From Nocardioides euryhalodurans (lineage in GTDB: Bacteria > Actinomycetota > Actinomycetes > Propionibacteriales > Nocardioidaceae), in assembly GCF_004564375.1 (NCBI RefSeq), contig NZ_CP038267.1, positions 577,501-641,500 of the forward strand: a DNA stretch of 64,000 nt, given 5' to 3'. The notes beneath the pieces were generated by a model that saw only the letters and a program-made list of their open reading frames with translations, was not told where the DNA came from and searched no databases. Positions 41,108 to 51,324 of this stretch are shown here, piece by piece (within the stretch, counting starts at the first letter, position 1; every line of letters begins with the position of its first letter). The position numbers and the translations under genes were made by a program.

Positions 41108-43119
41108 AGGGAGAAAGGGTCGACCTGCACCCGGACCGCCTCGAGCTTGCGGGCCGAGCGGAGCCGCTGCACCTCGCCGAGCGCGCCCGACAGGGCAGCG
41201 CCGAGTCGGCGCGGCACCCGGACCACCGCGCGGACCTCGTCCTCGTCGTCTCCGACGGGGACGGGCCCGAGGACCTCGGTCCCCTCCGGGCCCGAGAAGA
41301 GCGTCAGCATGTCGTCGACCGCCCCCGGCGTGCCGATGATCGTGGCCATCCGGGACGCCGGCGGCAGGTGCGCCTCGGAGCGCTGGGCCGCCTCCCGCTC
41401 GGCGAAGCCCGCGGGGTCCCAGCGGACCAGTGCCTGGAGGGCGGGGTGCTCGGCCGGCCCGACGGCGACCACGTGTCCCCCGGGCCGCACCAGCCCGGCC
41501 GCGTTGGCCCACCGGCGCAACGCCTCCTCATCGGTCCGCAGCTCGGCGCGGGCGAGGGGCAGCCAGCAGTCGAGCAGCACCACCGCGGCGTAGCCGACCG
41601 CGGCGAGGGGCTCGGCCCCGGGCGTGGCCACGACGAGGGCGGGCCGGTCGGGCACCGTCGCGCGGACCTGGTCGCCGCCGGAGACCAGCACCGGGAGCCC
41701 CGGGAACGAGCGGCCGAGCTCCTCGGCGGTACGGGCTCCGCCGAGGACCGGAGCACGCAGCCCCCGGTGACCGCACTCCCCGCAGGCCCAGTCGCGCGCC
41801 TGCTGGCCGCACCAGCGGCAGCGGGGCGGGTCGGTGGGGCCCGAGAGCTGCAGCGGGCCGGTGCAGGCGGCGCAGCGCGCGGGGGTCCGGCACCGCTCGC
41901 AGGCCAGGCTGGGGAGGTAGCCCGCACGCGGCGACTGGACGAGGACCGGGCCCTCGGCGGTCGCCGAGCGCAGCACGTCGTAGGCGGCGCGCGGGACGCG
42001 GGCGCCGTGCTCCCGCTCCCCCGCCTCGACGACGGACACCCGGGCCCGCGCTCGGAGCACCTCCCGCGGGGAGGTGATCTCACGGGCCCAGCCGGTCCGG
42101 AGCAGCTGCTGGGCCTCGACCGTGCGTGCGAAGCCGCCCACCAGCACCCCGCACCCTTGGAGGTCGGCACGCAGCAGCAGCACCTCACGAGCGTGGGGGT
42201 AGGGGGCGCGGGGCTCGGCGTGGAGGTCGTCGCCGTCGTCCCAGATCGCCACTAGCCCGAGGTCGCGGACGGGCGCGAACGCAGCCGCGCGGGTCCCGAG
42301 GACGATCCGGCGGGCGCCCCGGGAGACGGCCAGGAAGTCGCGGTAGCGGGCGGCCGGGCCGGCATCGGCGGTGAGCACGACGTGGTGCCCCTCGCCGAGC
42401 ACCTGGGTCAGGGCAGCATCGACCCGGTCGACGTCACGCCGGTCGGGCACGACCAGGAGCGACCCACGGCCCGAGGCGTACGTCGCGGCGGCGGCCTCGG
42501 CCAGCGCGGCGGCCCAGTCGGTGGCGGGGGCGGCCGACCAGACCGCCCGCGGGGAGCCGCCGTCGGTCAGGTGGGCCAGGAACGCGGCAGCCGGCTCGTG
42601 GCCGGTCCAGGCCTCCCGGGTGGCCGCGGACGCGGTCTCGGGGGCCGGCGCCGACGGCTTCGCCTCGGTGGTGGCGTGACGGGGCGGCACGGCCAGCCGG
42701 AGCACGTCGGCCCGCGACCCGGCGTACCGCTCGGCGACGGCGCCGGTGAGGGCGACCACCTCGGGGGCCAGCACCGGCTCCGGGCTGACCACCCGGCGCA
42801 ACGGGGCGAGCCGACCCGGGTGGTCGGACTCGGCGGCGCGCTCGACGACGTACGCGTCGACGTCCTGGCCGGCGAAGCGCACCTTGACGCGGACCCCCGG
42901 CACCGCCGACTCCGCGTCCTTGGCGGGGACGAGGTAGTCGAAGGGGCGGTCGAGGTGGGCCAGGGGAAGGTCGACGAGGACCCGCGCGACCGGGTCACGC
43001 TCGGCGGCCTCGACCTCCGCCGCCCGTCGCTTGCGGGTGGCCGCCGCCTTGGCCCGGGAGTCCGCGACCGTCGCCCGGAGGCCGGGCAGCATGTCGGACT
43101 CTCCCTCGGGGCTGGGCAT
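41104..43119 (-). CDS. priA: Primosomal protein N' (PriA), helicase motifs degenerate
   Basis: 671 residues. The N-terminal DNA-binding part (VARVLVDLPLAHLDRPFDYLVP, GVRVKVRFAGQ) and four zinc-binding cysteine pairs (CERCRTPARCAAC, CRWCGQQ, CGECG) are kept. The Walker A motif is lost (VWSAAPATDWAAAL where GxTGSGKT is expected), and the DEEH box reads IWDDGDDLH. Actinobacterial PriA proteins are known for this loss, so it is probably a functional replication-restart scaffold without helicase activity, not a pseudogene. Its start has no clear ribosome binding site; an imperfect TAGACA stands 6 nt upstream. Confidence 0.92.
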   Translation of the reverse strand: MPSPEGESDMLPGLRATVADSRAKAAATRKRRAAEVEAAERDPVARVLVDLPLAHLDRPFDYLVPAKDAESAVPGVRVKVRFAGQDVDAYVVERAAESDHPGRLAPLRRVVSPEPVLAPEVVALTGAVAERYAGSRADVLRLAVPPRHATTEAKPSAPAPETASAATREAWTGHEPAAAFLAHLTDGGSPRAVWSAAPATDWAAALAEAAAATYASGRGSLLVVPDRRDVDRVDAALTQVLGEGHHVVLTADAGPAARYRDFLAVSRGARRIVLGTRAAAFAPVRDLGLVAIWDDGDDLHAEPRAPYPHAREVLLLRADLQGCGVLVGGFARTVEAQQLLRTGWAREITSPREVLRARARVSVVEAGEREHGARVPRAAYDVLRSATAEGPVLVQSPRAGYLPSLACERCRTPARCAACTGPLQLSGPTDPPRCRWCGQQARDWACGECGHRGLRAPVLGGARTAEELGRSFPGLPVLVSGGDQVRATVPDRPALVVATPGAEPLAAVGYAAVVLLDCWLPLARAELRTDEEALRRWANAAGLVRPGGHVVAVGPAEHPALQALVRWDPAGFAEREAAQRSEAHLPPASRMATIIGTPGAVDDMLTLFSGPEGTEVLGPVPVGDDEDEVRAVVRVPRRLGAALSGALGEVQRLRSARKLEAVRVQVDPFSL

Positions 43120-43172
43120 GGCTGTTGTCTACCAGCGGGCGGTGACGGACCGGACCTGGTGGGCGAGTCCCT

Positions 43173-43204
43173 GGGTTCGTCACGGTTGTCTCCGTGACGA
43201 ACCC
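43173..43204 (-). terminator. Perfect 13-bp hairpin after metK
   Basis: GGGTTCGTCACGG (43173-43185) pairs fully with CCGTGACGAACCC (43192-43204) around a 6-nt loop. No T-run, as usual for terminators in this GC range. Its left arm is part of the dispersed repeat shared with 17861-17884. Confidence 0.6.
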
Positions 43205-43206
43205 GG

Positions 43207-43232
43207 GGTTTCCCCGGCCGGCCGGGGAAACC
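43207..43232 (-). terminator. 26-bp perfect palindrome after metK
   Basis: GGTTTCCCCGGCC followed directly by its reverse complement, 24 bp after the metK stop. In RNA it gives an 11-bp stem with a tetraloop. With the next hairpin it forms a tandem terminator before priA. Confidence 0.65.
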
Positions 43233-43256
43233 ACGTCCCCAACCGACAGCCGACCC

Positions 43257-44459
<1,203 letters not shown>

Positions 44460-44532
44460 AGTCGAACTCGCTCTCTGGTCCACGACAGGTGAGGTCCACC
44501 CTATCGGGCGACCAGCATGCAAGACGCCGGTC

Positions 44533-45744
44533 TCAGCCGCCGAATCGTCGCAGGACCTCGTCCCAGACCACGTGGGCGAGGGCCGTCTTGCTCCCCCGGG
44601 GTACGTCGACCTCGGCACCGTCGGCCCCGAGGATCACCGCCTGGTTGTCGGCGCTTCCGAACACCGCGCCGCCGCTGACGTCGTTGACCACGAGCAGGTC
44701 GCACCCCTTGCGCGCCAGCTTGGCGCGGGCGAGGTCGAGCACCGACCCGGTGTCGTCGCCGGTCTCGGCCGCGAAGCCGACCACCACGGCACCGGGACGC
44801 GGCCGGTCGTGGGAGATCTCGGCGAGGACGTCGGGGTTCTGCTCGAGCTCGATCGCCGGGGCGGAGCCGTCACCGGCCTTCTTGATCTTGGCCTCGCTCA
44901 CCGCCACCGGGCGGAAGTCGGCGGGCGCTGCTGCCATCACGACCGCGTCGGCCGCCGCAGCGGCGCCGACCACGGCGTCGCGCAGCTGGCCGGTGGTCTC
45001 CACGCGGACGACCTTGACGCCGGCGGGGTCGGGCAGCTCGACGTTGGCGCTGACCAGCGTGACCTCGGCGCCGCGGGCGACCGCAGCGCGCGCCAGCGCG
45101 TACCCCTGCCGACCCGAGGAGCGGTTGCCCAGGTAGCGGACCGGGTCGAGCGGCTCACGGGTGCCGCCGGCCGACACGACGACGTGGCGGCCCACGAGAT
45201 CAGGGCGCAGGGCGCCCCGCGCCAGCACCTCCAGGCAGGTCTCGAAGATCTCGTCCGGCTCTGGGAGGCGGCCCTTGCCGGTGTCGGCGCCGGTCAACCG
45301 GCCCTCGGCGGGCTCGATCACGAGGGTGCCGCGCTCGCGCAGCGTGGCGACGTTGGCGGTGGTGGCGGGGTGCTCCCACATCTCGGTGTGCATCGCCGGC
45401 GCGAGGACGACCGGGCACCGGGCCGTGAGCAGCGTGTTGGTGAGCAGGTCGTCGGCGAGGCCGTGGGCGGCCCTCGCCATCAGGTCGGCCGTCGCCGGGG
45501 CGACGACGACGAGGTCGGCAGACTGCCCGATCCGGACGTGGGGCACCTCGTGGACGTCGTCCCAGACGCCGGTGTGGACCGGCTTCCCCGAGAGCGCCGA
45601 CCAGGTGGCGCCGCCGACGAACTGCAGGGCGGCCTCGGTCGGCACCACCGTCACGTCGTGCCCGGACTCGGTGAACAGCCGCAGCAGCTCGCAGGCCTTG
45701 TAGGCGGCGATACCGCCGCCCACACCGAGGACGACCGAGGCCAC
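44533..45744 (-). CDS. coaBC: Bifunctional phosphopantothenoylcysteine decarboxylase / synthetase
   Basis: 403 residues. Residues about 1-185 are the FMN decarboxylase CoaC ([29 protein letters not shown]), residues about 190-403 the synthetase CoaB ([21 protein letters not shown]). The CoaC motif reads PAMH rather than the E. coli PAMN, as in other actinobacteria. Two steps of CoA synthesis. The GTG start lies 4 bp after the rpoZ stop (TAG), so it is part of the gmk-rpoZ-coaBC group. Confidence 0.96.
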   Translation of the reverse strand: MASVVLGVGGGIAAYKACELLRLFTESGHDVTVVPTEAALQFVGGATWSALSGKPVHTGVWDDVHEVPHVRIGQSADLVVVAPATADLMARAAHGLADDLLTNTLLTARCPVVLAPAMHTEMWEHPATTANVATLRERGTLVIEPAEGRLTGADTGKGRLPEPDEIFETCLEVLARGALRPDLVGRHVVVSAGGTREPLDPVRYLGNRSSGRQGYALARAAVARGAEVTLVSANVELPDPAGVKVVRVETTGQLRDAVVGAAAAADAVVMAAAPADFRPVAVSEAKIKKAGDGSAPAIELEQNPDVLAEISHDRPRPGAVVVGFAAETGDDTGSVLDLARAKLARKGCDLLVVNDVSGGAVFGSADNQAVILGADGAEVDVPRGSKTALAHVVWDEVLRRFGG

Positions 45745-45748
45745 GGGA

Positions 45749-46093
45749 CTACTCGGCGGTGGTGGTGCCCGGGGTGAAGGAGGCCTCCAGCGACGCCTGC
45801 TTGCGGGCCTCCTCCTCGGCGGCCAGCTCGGCGGGGTCGACGTCCTCGCAGGTCAGCAGGTCGTCGTTGATCTCGCGCAGCGCGATCGAGAGCGGCTTCT
45901 CCTGCACGTGGGTGTCCACGAGCGGGCCGACGTACTCCAGCAGGCCCTCGCCGAGCTGCGAGTAGTAGGCGTTGATCTGGCGGGCACGCTTGGCGCTGTA
46001 GAGGACCAGCTTGTACTTGCTGTCGGTCTTGGTGAGCAGCTCGTCGATCGGGGGGTTGGTGACGCCCTCGGCGGCGATGTTGGGTGCAGACAC
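45749..46093 (-). CDS. rpoZ: RNA polymerase omega subunit
   Basis: 114 residues from GTG ([19 protein letters not shown]). The omega core [23 protein letters not shown] and [13 protein letters not shown] helps assemble beta-prime. The acidic C-terminal tail [14 protein letters not shown] is typical of actinobacteria. In many bacteria omega helps form the ppGpp site near the N-terminal MAR motif, which is not obvious here. Gene lies 29 bp after gmk. Confidence 0.95.
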   Translation of the reverse strand: MSAPNIAAEGVTNPPIDELLTKTDSKYKLVLYSAKRARQINAYYSQLGEGLLEYVGPLVDTHVQEKPLSIALREINDDLLTCEDVDPAELAAEEEARKQASLEASFTPGTTTAE

Positions 46094-46122
46094 GCGGAAG
46101 CCTCGCTGGATCGGTTGAGGGA

Positions 46123-46713
46123 TCAGGAGCGGTCGCGCTCCCGATGAGTTGTCATCAAGGCTACCAACTCCTCCGCAGCAGCGTGAACTTCGTGGTTGAC
46201 GATCGTCACGTCGAACTCCGGCTCGGCCGCCAGCTCCTCGCGCGCGGTCACGAGCCGCCGCGCCTGGTCCTCGGCGCTCTCGGTGCCCCGGCCGGTCAGC
46301 CGGCGGACCAGCTCCTCCCAGGACGGCGGCTTCAGGAACACGAAGAGCGCCTCGGGCATGGTCGCGCGGACCTGCCGGGCGCCCTGGAGGTCGATCTCGA
46401 GCAGCGCCGGGCGTCCTTCGGCCAGCGCCTCCTCGACGGGCCGTCGCGGCGTGCCGTAGCGGGCGACCTGGTGGACGGTGGCCCACTCGAGGAGCGCGCC
46501 CTCACCGACCATCCGGTCGAAATCGGCGTCGGAGACGAACCGGTAGTGGACGCCGTCGACCTCACCCGGACGCGCCGGGCGGGTGGTCGCCGAGACCGAG
46601 ATCCAGACCTCGGGGTGCTGCTCGCGGACCGCGGCGGCGACGGTGCCCTTGCCGACCGCGGTGGGCCCGGCGAGCACGACCAGCCGCGACGGTCGCCGGC
46701 CGGACTCACTCAC
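46123..46713 (-). CDS. gmk: Guanylate kinase
   Basis: Converts GMP to GDP. 196 residues; Walker A reads GPTAVGKGT instead of the commoner GPSGVGKGT; the GMP-binding core [19 protein letters not shown] and the [13 protein letters not shown] strand are intact. The GTG start overlaps mihF by 8 bases, so the two are coupled. Confidence 0.96.
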   Translation of the reverse strand: MSESGRRPSRLVVLAGPTAVGKGTVAAAVREQHPEVWISVSATTRPARPGEVDGVHYRFVSDADFDRMVGEGALLEWATVHQVARYGTPRRPVEEALAEGRPALLEIDLQGARQVRATMPEALFVFLKPPSWEELVRRLTGRGTESAEDQARRLVTAREELAAEPEFDVTIVNHEVHAAAEELVALMTTHRERDRS

Positions 46714-47041
46714 GTCCGTCGGACTCCCGCGGGGTGAACTCCCGGTGCAGCGCGGCCACCTGCTTGGCCCCCAGTCCGCGCACCCGGCGGCTCTCCGCGA
46801 TCCCGAGCCGCTCCATCAGCTGCCGGGCCCGCACCTTGCCGAGGCCGGGCATCGCCTGCAGCAGGTCGAGGACCCGCATCTTGCCGATGACCTCGTTGTG
46901 CTCGCCCTCGCTGAGCACGTCCGCGATCGAGGCTCCGGAGTGCTTGAGGCGGTTCTTCACCTCGGCTCGTTCCCGCCGGGAGGCCGCAGCCTTCTCGAGC
47001 GCCGCGGCACGCTGTTCGGGTGTGAGGGGAGGCAGTGCCAC
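46706..47041 (-). CDS. mihF: Actinobacterial integration host factor
   Basis: 111 residues. Single-chain, HU-unrelated IHF of actinobacteria: a helical N-terminus ([28 protein letters not shown]) then a helix-two-turn-helix region ([22 protein letters not shown], the S13-like H2TH motif) that binds DNA without clear sequence preference. It compacts the nucleoid and is essential in mycobacteria. The GTG start is preceded by AAAGGAA. Its link with gmk is conserved in Streptomyces and Mycobacterium. Confidence 0.95.
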   Translation of the reverse strand: MALPPLTPEQRAAALEKAAASRRERAEVKNRLKHSGASIADVLSEGEHNEVIGKMRVLDLLQAMPGLGKVRARQLMERLGIAESRRVRGLGAKQVAALHREFTPRESDGRE

Positions 47042-47146
47042 GGGTCAGTTGTTCCTTTGGAAGGGACGTCGGCGGTCAGCGGCCCAATCTAGTCACGGAG
47101 CGAGTCCCGCGGCAATCGGGCGGGCGCGTCGCGGTGGTGCTCTCCC

Positions 47147-47584
47147 TCACTGGTTCAGGGGAGTGCCGCAGACGTCCCTGGCCTGCTGGTCGACGGCGGC
47201 GAAGGCCTCCTCGGTGCGCGGGTCGAGCAGGCCCGCCGCGGCACGCTCGATCGCGGCCCGCTGCTCCTCCGTGACCCCTGCCGGCGGCTTCGCCGGGTCG
47301 TACGTCGCAGGGTCGACGCCGGCGTCGGTGAGCGCCTGGTCGAGGTCCTCCAGGGCGTCCACGACGACCGCCCAGTCGTCGCGGATGTCGGACACGGCCG
47401 CCTGCTGCAGCTGGCGGTAGGCCGGCAGCGCCCGCAGCAGGGCGTCGGGCTCTCCCCCGGCCAGGATGTCGCTGAGCCGGGTCTGCTGGTCGCGCACCGC
47501 CTCGCAGTAGACCTCCTGGTCGCTGCTGCACGCCGCGCCGAGCGGCAGCAGCAACGCCGCCGCTGCCCAGGCGGCACGCCTCAC
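47147..47584 (-). CDS. Putative lipoprotein, unknown function
   Basis: 145 residues. Type II signal peptide with lipobox LGAAC (Cys19), followed by SSDQE. The mature part is helical (YCEAVRDQQTRLSDILAGG, DDWAVVVDALEDLDQALTDAG) with two more cysteines (YCEAV, DVCGT) that could pair. Not recognised. The GTG start overlaps the pyrF stop (GTGA), so it is translated with the pyrimidine operon; inserted between pyrF and mihF. Confidence 0.75.
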   Translation of the reverse strand: MRRAAWAAAALLLPLGAACSSDQEVYCEAVRDQQTRLSDILAGGEPDALLRALPAYRQLQQAAVSDIRDDWAVVVDALEDLDQALTDAGVDPATYDPAKPPAGVTEEQRAAIERAAAGLLDPRTEEAFAAVDQQARDVCGTPLNQ

Positions 47585-48414
47585 GCGAGCGCCTCGGCGA
47601 GCTCGTCGTTGCCGCGGCGTACGGCGTCGGTCATCGCCTGCGGTTCCGGACCGAGCCGCAGCACCTCCCGGGAGGAGCTGGCCAGCACCGCGCCGGCCGC
47701 GCTCCCGAAGATCCGGCGCAGGTCGGCCGGGGTGCCGCCCTGGGCGCCGAAGCCGGGTGCGAGCAGCGGGCCGTTGATGGCGAAGGACTCGTCGGTCTCC
47801 CCAATGGTCGCGCCGACGACGGCGCCGAAGCTGCCGAGCGGCTCGGCCCCGGCATTGAGCTCGCCCAGCCGGCGCAGCACCCCTCCGGCGACCGTCCCGC
47901 CGTCGTCGGCACGCGCGTGCTGCACCTCCGGCCCCTCCTTGTTGGAGGTCAGCGCGAGCACGAAGACGCCGGCGCCGTGGCGGCGGGCCGTGTCGACCAT
48001 CGGGTCGAGGGAGCCGAAACCGAGGTAGGGGCTGGCGGTGATCGCGTCGGCGGCGAGCGGCGAGGCGGGGTCGAGGTAGGCGTCGGCGTACGCCTGGGTG
48101 GTGGACCCGATGTCGCCGCGCTTCACGTCGAGGAGGACCAGGGCGCCTGCCGCACGGGACTCGGCGATGACCCGCTCGAGGACGGCGACGCCGCGGCTGC
48201 CGAAGCGCTCGTAGAACGCCGACTGCGGCTTGACGACCGACGCGCTGGGCGCCACCGCCTCGACCACCGTCATCGCGAACCGCTCCAGGCCGGACACGTC
48301 GTCAGGGAGCCCCCACTGGGCGAGAAGCCCGGCGTGGGGGTCGATGCCGACGCAGAACTGGCCGCGGGTGGCCAGGGCGTGGTGGACGCGGGCCCCGAAG
48401 GTCTCGCTGGTCAT
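47581..48414 (-). CDS. pyrF: Orotidine 5'-phosphate decarboxylase (type 2)
   Basis: Final UMP step. 277 residues, the long type-2 family. Catalytic Lys-Asp network in LLDVKRGDIGSTTQAYADAYL; phosphate-binding region near GFGAQGGTPADLRRIFG; start MTSETFGARVHHALATRG. The ATG overlaps the upstream gene by four bases. No oddities. Confidence 0.96.
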   Translation of the reverse strand: MTSETFGARVHHALATRGQFCVGIDPHAGLLAQWGLPDDVSGLERFAMTVVEAVAPSASVVKPQSAFYERFGSRGVAVLERVIAESRAAGALVLLDVKRGDIGSTTQAYADAYLDPASPLAADAITASPYLGFGSLDPMVDTARRHGAGVFVLALTSNKEGPEVQHARADDGGTVAGGVLRRLGELNAGAEPLGSFGAVVGATIGETDESFAINGPLLAPGFGAQGGTPADLRRIFGSAAGAVLASSSREVLRLGPEPQAMTDAVRRGNDELAEALA

Positions 48415-49232
48415 GCCTCATCCTCTCCGATCCCGGCGTGCAGCCGGTGGGCGGTCGTGGGGTCGTGGAGCAGGGCGGTGCCGACCTGGACAGCGGTCGC
48501 GCCGTTGCGCAGCGCGCTACGGACGTCGTCGACGGTGGCGATCCCACCGCTGGCGACCACGGTCGCCCCCGGAGCGGCAGCCACGACCTCGGTCAGGCAA
48601 CGCAGCGCCAGCGGCCCGGTCGCGGGCCCGCTCAGCCCCGCCGGCCGTCCGTCTGGCATCGCCGCGGGGAGCGCATTGCCGACGACCACCGCGTCGGCGC
48701 CGGCGTCGAGCACCGCCCGAGCCACCTCGGCGACGCGCAGCACGTCGGTGCGCAGCTTGGCCAGGACCGGGGTGCCGCGCGGCAGGTCTCGGTGGACGGC
48801 GGCCACGACCGAGGCCGCGTGGAAGGGCTCGCGCGCGTCGAACACGCTGCCGTCCTCGACGTCGGGCGCGGAGAGGTTGACCTCGACGCCGGCGATGCCG
48901 GGGGTCCGCCCGAGCCGGCGGGCGAGCTCGCCGTACTCACCGAGCGACCGGCCGACGACCGAGACGAAGACGCGCGCGCCCTCCTGGAGCAGCCACGGGA
49001 GCTCGAGGGCGAGGAACTGGTCGATGCCGGGGTTCTGCAGGCCCACGGCGTGGACCAGCCCGGACGGGGTCTCCAGGATCCGCGGTGCGGGGCCGCCCGC
49101 GCGGGGCGCGATCGTGATCGACCGGGTGACGAAGCCGCCCAGGTCGGCGAGGGCGCCGTACGCCGCCAGCTCGCGGCCGGTCCCGCCGCAGCCGGAGGCG
49201 ACCATGACGGGGCTGGTCAGGGCGAGGGTCAC
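48411..49232 (-). CDS. Dihydroorotate dehydrogenase class 1B-like protein, active-site Cys absent
   Basis: 273 residues, FMN-binding TIM barrel: LKT-type early strand replaced by LTSPVMVASGCGG, GLQNPGIDQFL, phosphate site GLSGPATGPLALR, VVASGGIATVDDVRSAL and VQVGTALL. In class 1 enzymes the catalytic base is the Cys of N-(I/L)-S-C-P-N; here the loop is NLSAPDVE (Ala122, Asp124), and the following KLSPN is KLRTD. FMN binding is likely, dihydroorotate oxidation is doubtful. GTG start overlaps pyrK. A standard class-2 pyrD lies two genes upstream, so this copy may be free to do another oxidation. Best called PyrD1B-like. Confidence 0.85.
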   Translation of the reverse strand: MTLALTSPVMVASGCGGTGRELAAYGALADLGGFVTRSITIAPRAGGPAPRILETPSGLVHAVGLQNPGIDQFLALELPWLLQEGARVFVSVVGRSLGEYGELARRLGRTPGIAGVEVNLSAPDVEDGSVFDAREPFHAASVVAAVHRDLPRGTPVLAKLRTDVLRVAEVARAVLDAGADAVVVGNALPAAMPDGRPAGLSGPATGPLALRCLTEVVAAAPGATVVASGGIATVDDVRSALRNGATAVQVGTALLHDPTTAHRLHAGIGEDEA

Positions 49233-50062
49233 GAGGCACCCGCCAGCTGGTCCCAGAGGACCCGGTCACCGCGCAGCACGGGGCCGTCGGCGCAGGCTCG
49301 CACCAGCCTCGCCGAGCCGCTCTCGCCCACGACCGGCACCGGGCAGCCGCCGCACAGGCCGGTCGCGCACGTGAGCGGCTGCTCCAACGCCACCTGGCTC
49401 CACGCGCCGGCTCGCTCGGCCGCCTGCGCCACGGCGTGGAGGGTCGGGGTGCTGCCGGCGGCGTAGACGACCGCAGCACCCGAGCGCTGCAGCACCTCGT
49501 CGACCACGTCGGCGACGCTGCCCCGCTGGCCGACCGTGCCGTCCCGGGTCACCACCGTCACCGACCGGGCCGAGCGGCGGGCCTCCAGCGCCGAGAGCAG
49601 GTGGGCCTCGTCCTCCCCCGCGACCAGGAGGCTCACCGCGCAGTCGCGCTCGCGCAGCCGTTCGGCGAGCGGGAACAGCGGAGCCGCGGCGTAGCCCTCC
49701 CCCACGAGCAGGCAGGGCACGGTCTCCCGGGGCAGCGAGAACGCCCGGCCGAGCGGCCCGGTGACGGCGAGCCGGGTGCCGGCCGGCTGGGAGACCAGCC
49801 ACTCGGTGCCGGCCCCGCGCGCCTCCACGACCAGCTCGAGGGTGGCGCCGTAGCCGCCGGTGGTCTTGACCTTGTGGATCCAGAACGCGCGTCGGGCCAG
49901 CCGCTCGGGTCCGGTGTCGAGGGCCACGAAGGTCCCCGGGCGGAACCGCTCGGCGATCCCGGGCGCGACCAGGGTCAGGTGGTGGTGGGCGCCGATGCGG
50001 CGGCTCGCGAGCAGCTCGCCCGTCACGTGCAGGGGCGTCCGTTCGGGGGCCGGTGCGCTCAC
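49229..50062 (-). CDS. pyrK: Dihydroorotate dehydrogenase electron-transfer subunit
   Basis: 277 residues. Ferredoxin-reductase fold: FAD domain about 10-105 ([21 protein letters not shown]), NAD domain about 110-220 ([21 protein letters not shown]), and a C-terminal 2Fe-2S domain with four cysteines ([13 protein letters not shown] ... RACADGPVL). All cluster ligands are present. It should carry electrons from a class-1B partner, encoded next, to NAD. GTG start overlaps the class-2 pyrD stop. Confidence 0.9.
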   Translation of the reverse strand: MSAPAPERTPLHVTGELLASRRIGAHHHLTLVAPGIAERFRPGTFVALDTGPERLARRAFWIHKVKTTGGYGATLELVVEARGAGTEWLVSQPAGTRLAVTGPLGRAFSLPRETVPCLLVGEGYAAAPLFPLAERLRERDCAVSLLVAGEDEAHLLSALEARRSARSVTVVTRDGTVGQRGSVADVVDEVLQRSGAAVVYAAGSTPTLHAVAQAAERAGAWSQVALEQPLTCATGLCGGCPVPVVGESGSARLVRACADGPVLRGDRVLWDQLAGAS

Positions 50063-51090
50063 GGCAGGCCCCGCAGGATCCGGCGCGGCCAGAGAGGGCC
50101 CTCGTAGACGAAGGCGGTGTACGCCTGCAACAGCGTGGCGCCGGCGTCGAGCCTGGCCCTGGCGTCCTCGACGGTGGTGAGTCCGCCGACCCCGATCAGG
50201 GTGAGGTCGGGGCCGACCCGCTCCCGCAGCATCCGGACCACCTCGGTGGCCCGCTCTCGCAGCGGCCGACCCGACAGCCCGCCGGCGCCGATCGCGGCCA
50301 CCGCCGCCGGGTCGCTGCGGAGTCCGTCCCGGGAGATCGTGGTGTTGGTCGCGATCACGCCGTCCAGGCCGCGGTCGAGGGCGAGGTCGGCCACCGCCAG
50401 CACGTCGTCGTCGGCCAGGTCGGGCGCGATCTTGACCAGCAGCGGGACCCGGCGCTCGGGTGTCGACCGGTCCGCGGCCGCACGCACGGCGTCGAGCAGC
50501 GGCCCGAGCCGCTCGACGGACTGCAGGTCGCGCAGCCCCGGGGTGTTGGGCGAGGAGACGTTGACGACGAGGTAGTCGGCGTACGGCGCCAGCAGCGTGG
50601 CGCTCGTGACGTGGTCGGCCTCGACCGCCGCCTGGTCGTCGTCGGGCACGAGCTTGGTCTTGCCGATGTTCACCCCCAGCACCGGCCGGGGCCGGTCGCC
50701 GCTGCGCCAGGCGGCCAGCCGCTGCGAGACCACGGCGGCGCCGTCGTTGTTGAAGCCCATCCGGTTGACGACCGCGTGGTCGTCGGGGAGGCGGAAGAGC
50801 CGCGGCTTCGGGTTGCCCGGCTGGGGTCGGCCGGTGACGGTCCCGACCTCGACGTGGCCGAAGCCGAGCGCGGCCAGGCCGTCGATCCCGACGGCGTTCT
50901 TGTCGAAGCCGGCCGCCAGCCCGAGCGCGTTGGGGAAGGTGATCCCCATCGCGGTGACCGGCCGCCCGGGCCGGGACAACCGCCCGAGCACCGGCCGTGC
51001 GGCGCGGACGCCCGCGAACCCGAGGTGGTGGGCGCGCTCGGGGTCGATCCGGGTCAGTGCGTGCCGGAAGAGCAGGTCGTACGCCGTCAT
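50059..51090 (-). CDS. pyrD: Dihydroorotate dehydrogenase, class 2 (quinone)
   Basis: 343 residues. Class-2 marks: an N-terminal amphipathic helical extension ([22 protein letters not shown]) for quinone access and the catalytic serine in [17 protein letters not shown] loops [33 protein letters not shown] and the C-terminal [13 protein letters not shown] are intact. This is the conventional pyrimidine enzyme. ATG at 51090; no strong ribosome binding site. A repeat-rich gap separates it from carB. Confidence 0.95.
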   Translation of the reverse strand: MTAYDLLFRHALTRIDPERAHHLGFAGVRAARPVLGRLSRPGRPVTAMGITFPNALGLAAGFDKNAVGIDGLAALGFGHVEVGTVTGRPQPGNPKPRLFRLPDDHAVVNRMGFNNDGAAVVSQRLAAWRSGDRPRPVLGVNIGKTKLVPDDDQAAVEADHVTSATLLAPYADYLVVNVSSPNTPGLRDLQSVERLGPLLDAVRAAADRSTPERRVPLLVKIAPDLADDDVLAVADLALDRGLDGVIATNTTISRDGLRSDPAAVAAIGAGGLSGRPLRERATEVVRMLRERVGPDLTLIGVGGLTTVEDARARLDAGATLLQAYTAFVYEGPLWPRRILRGLP

Positions 51091-51324
51091 CTGGTGCCAC
51101 CGCCGGAGGTCGAGGTACTCAGGCCCCGCCCGGAGGTCGAGGTGCGAAGGCCCCGCGGGCCTGAGCCTCGAGACCCCGTAACCGGGGGCCGTGCCCGGAC
51201 CACCGTGGTCAACGCCCGGCACGGGTGCAGGGGTCTCGAGGCTCGCTGCGCTCGCACCTCGACCACCGGCGCGGCTCGCACCTCGACCACCGGTCCAGCG
51301 CACGGCACGCGGACCTGGACCAGC
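51091..51324. repeat. Intergenic repeat cluster between carB and pyrD
   Basis: No gene. Two adjacent 27-nt copies starting CCGGAGGTCGAGGT (51103-51129, 51130-51156; about 23 of 27 identical). CTCGCACCTCGACCACCGG occurs exactly twice (51251-51269, 51275-51293). GAGCCTCGAGACCCC (51163-51177) has its perfect inverse at 51230-51244. The pieces share a TCGAGGTGCGAG theme in both orientations. It looks like a cluster of small palindromic (REP-like) elements inside the operon. Confidence 0.75.

Noticed and set aside
41104..43119. priA as a pseudogene
   Set aside because: Frame is intact and degenerate helicase motifs are the rule in actinobacterial PriA.
45370..45400. CoaC motif PAMH instead of PAMN as a broken active site
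   Set aside because: The same motif occurs in other actinobacterial CoaBC proteins, so it is a lineage form.
51103..51293. CRISPR-like array
   Set aside because: Repeats are back to back or 5 bp apart, differ in sequence and orientation, and there are no spacers or cas genes.
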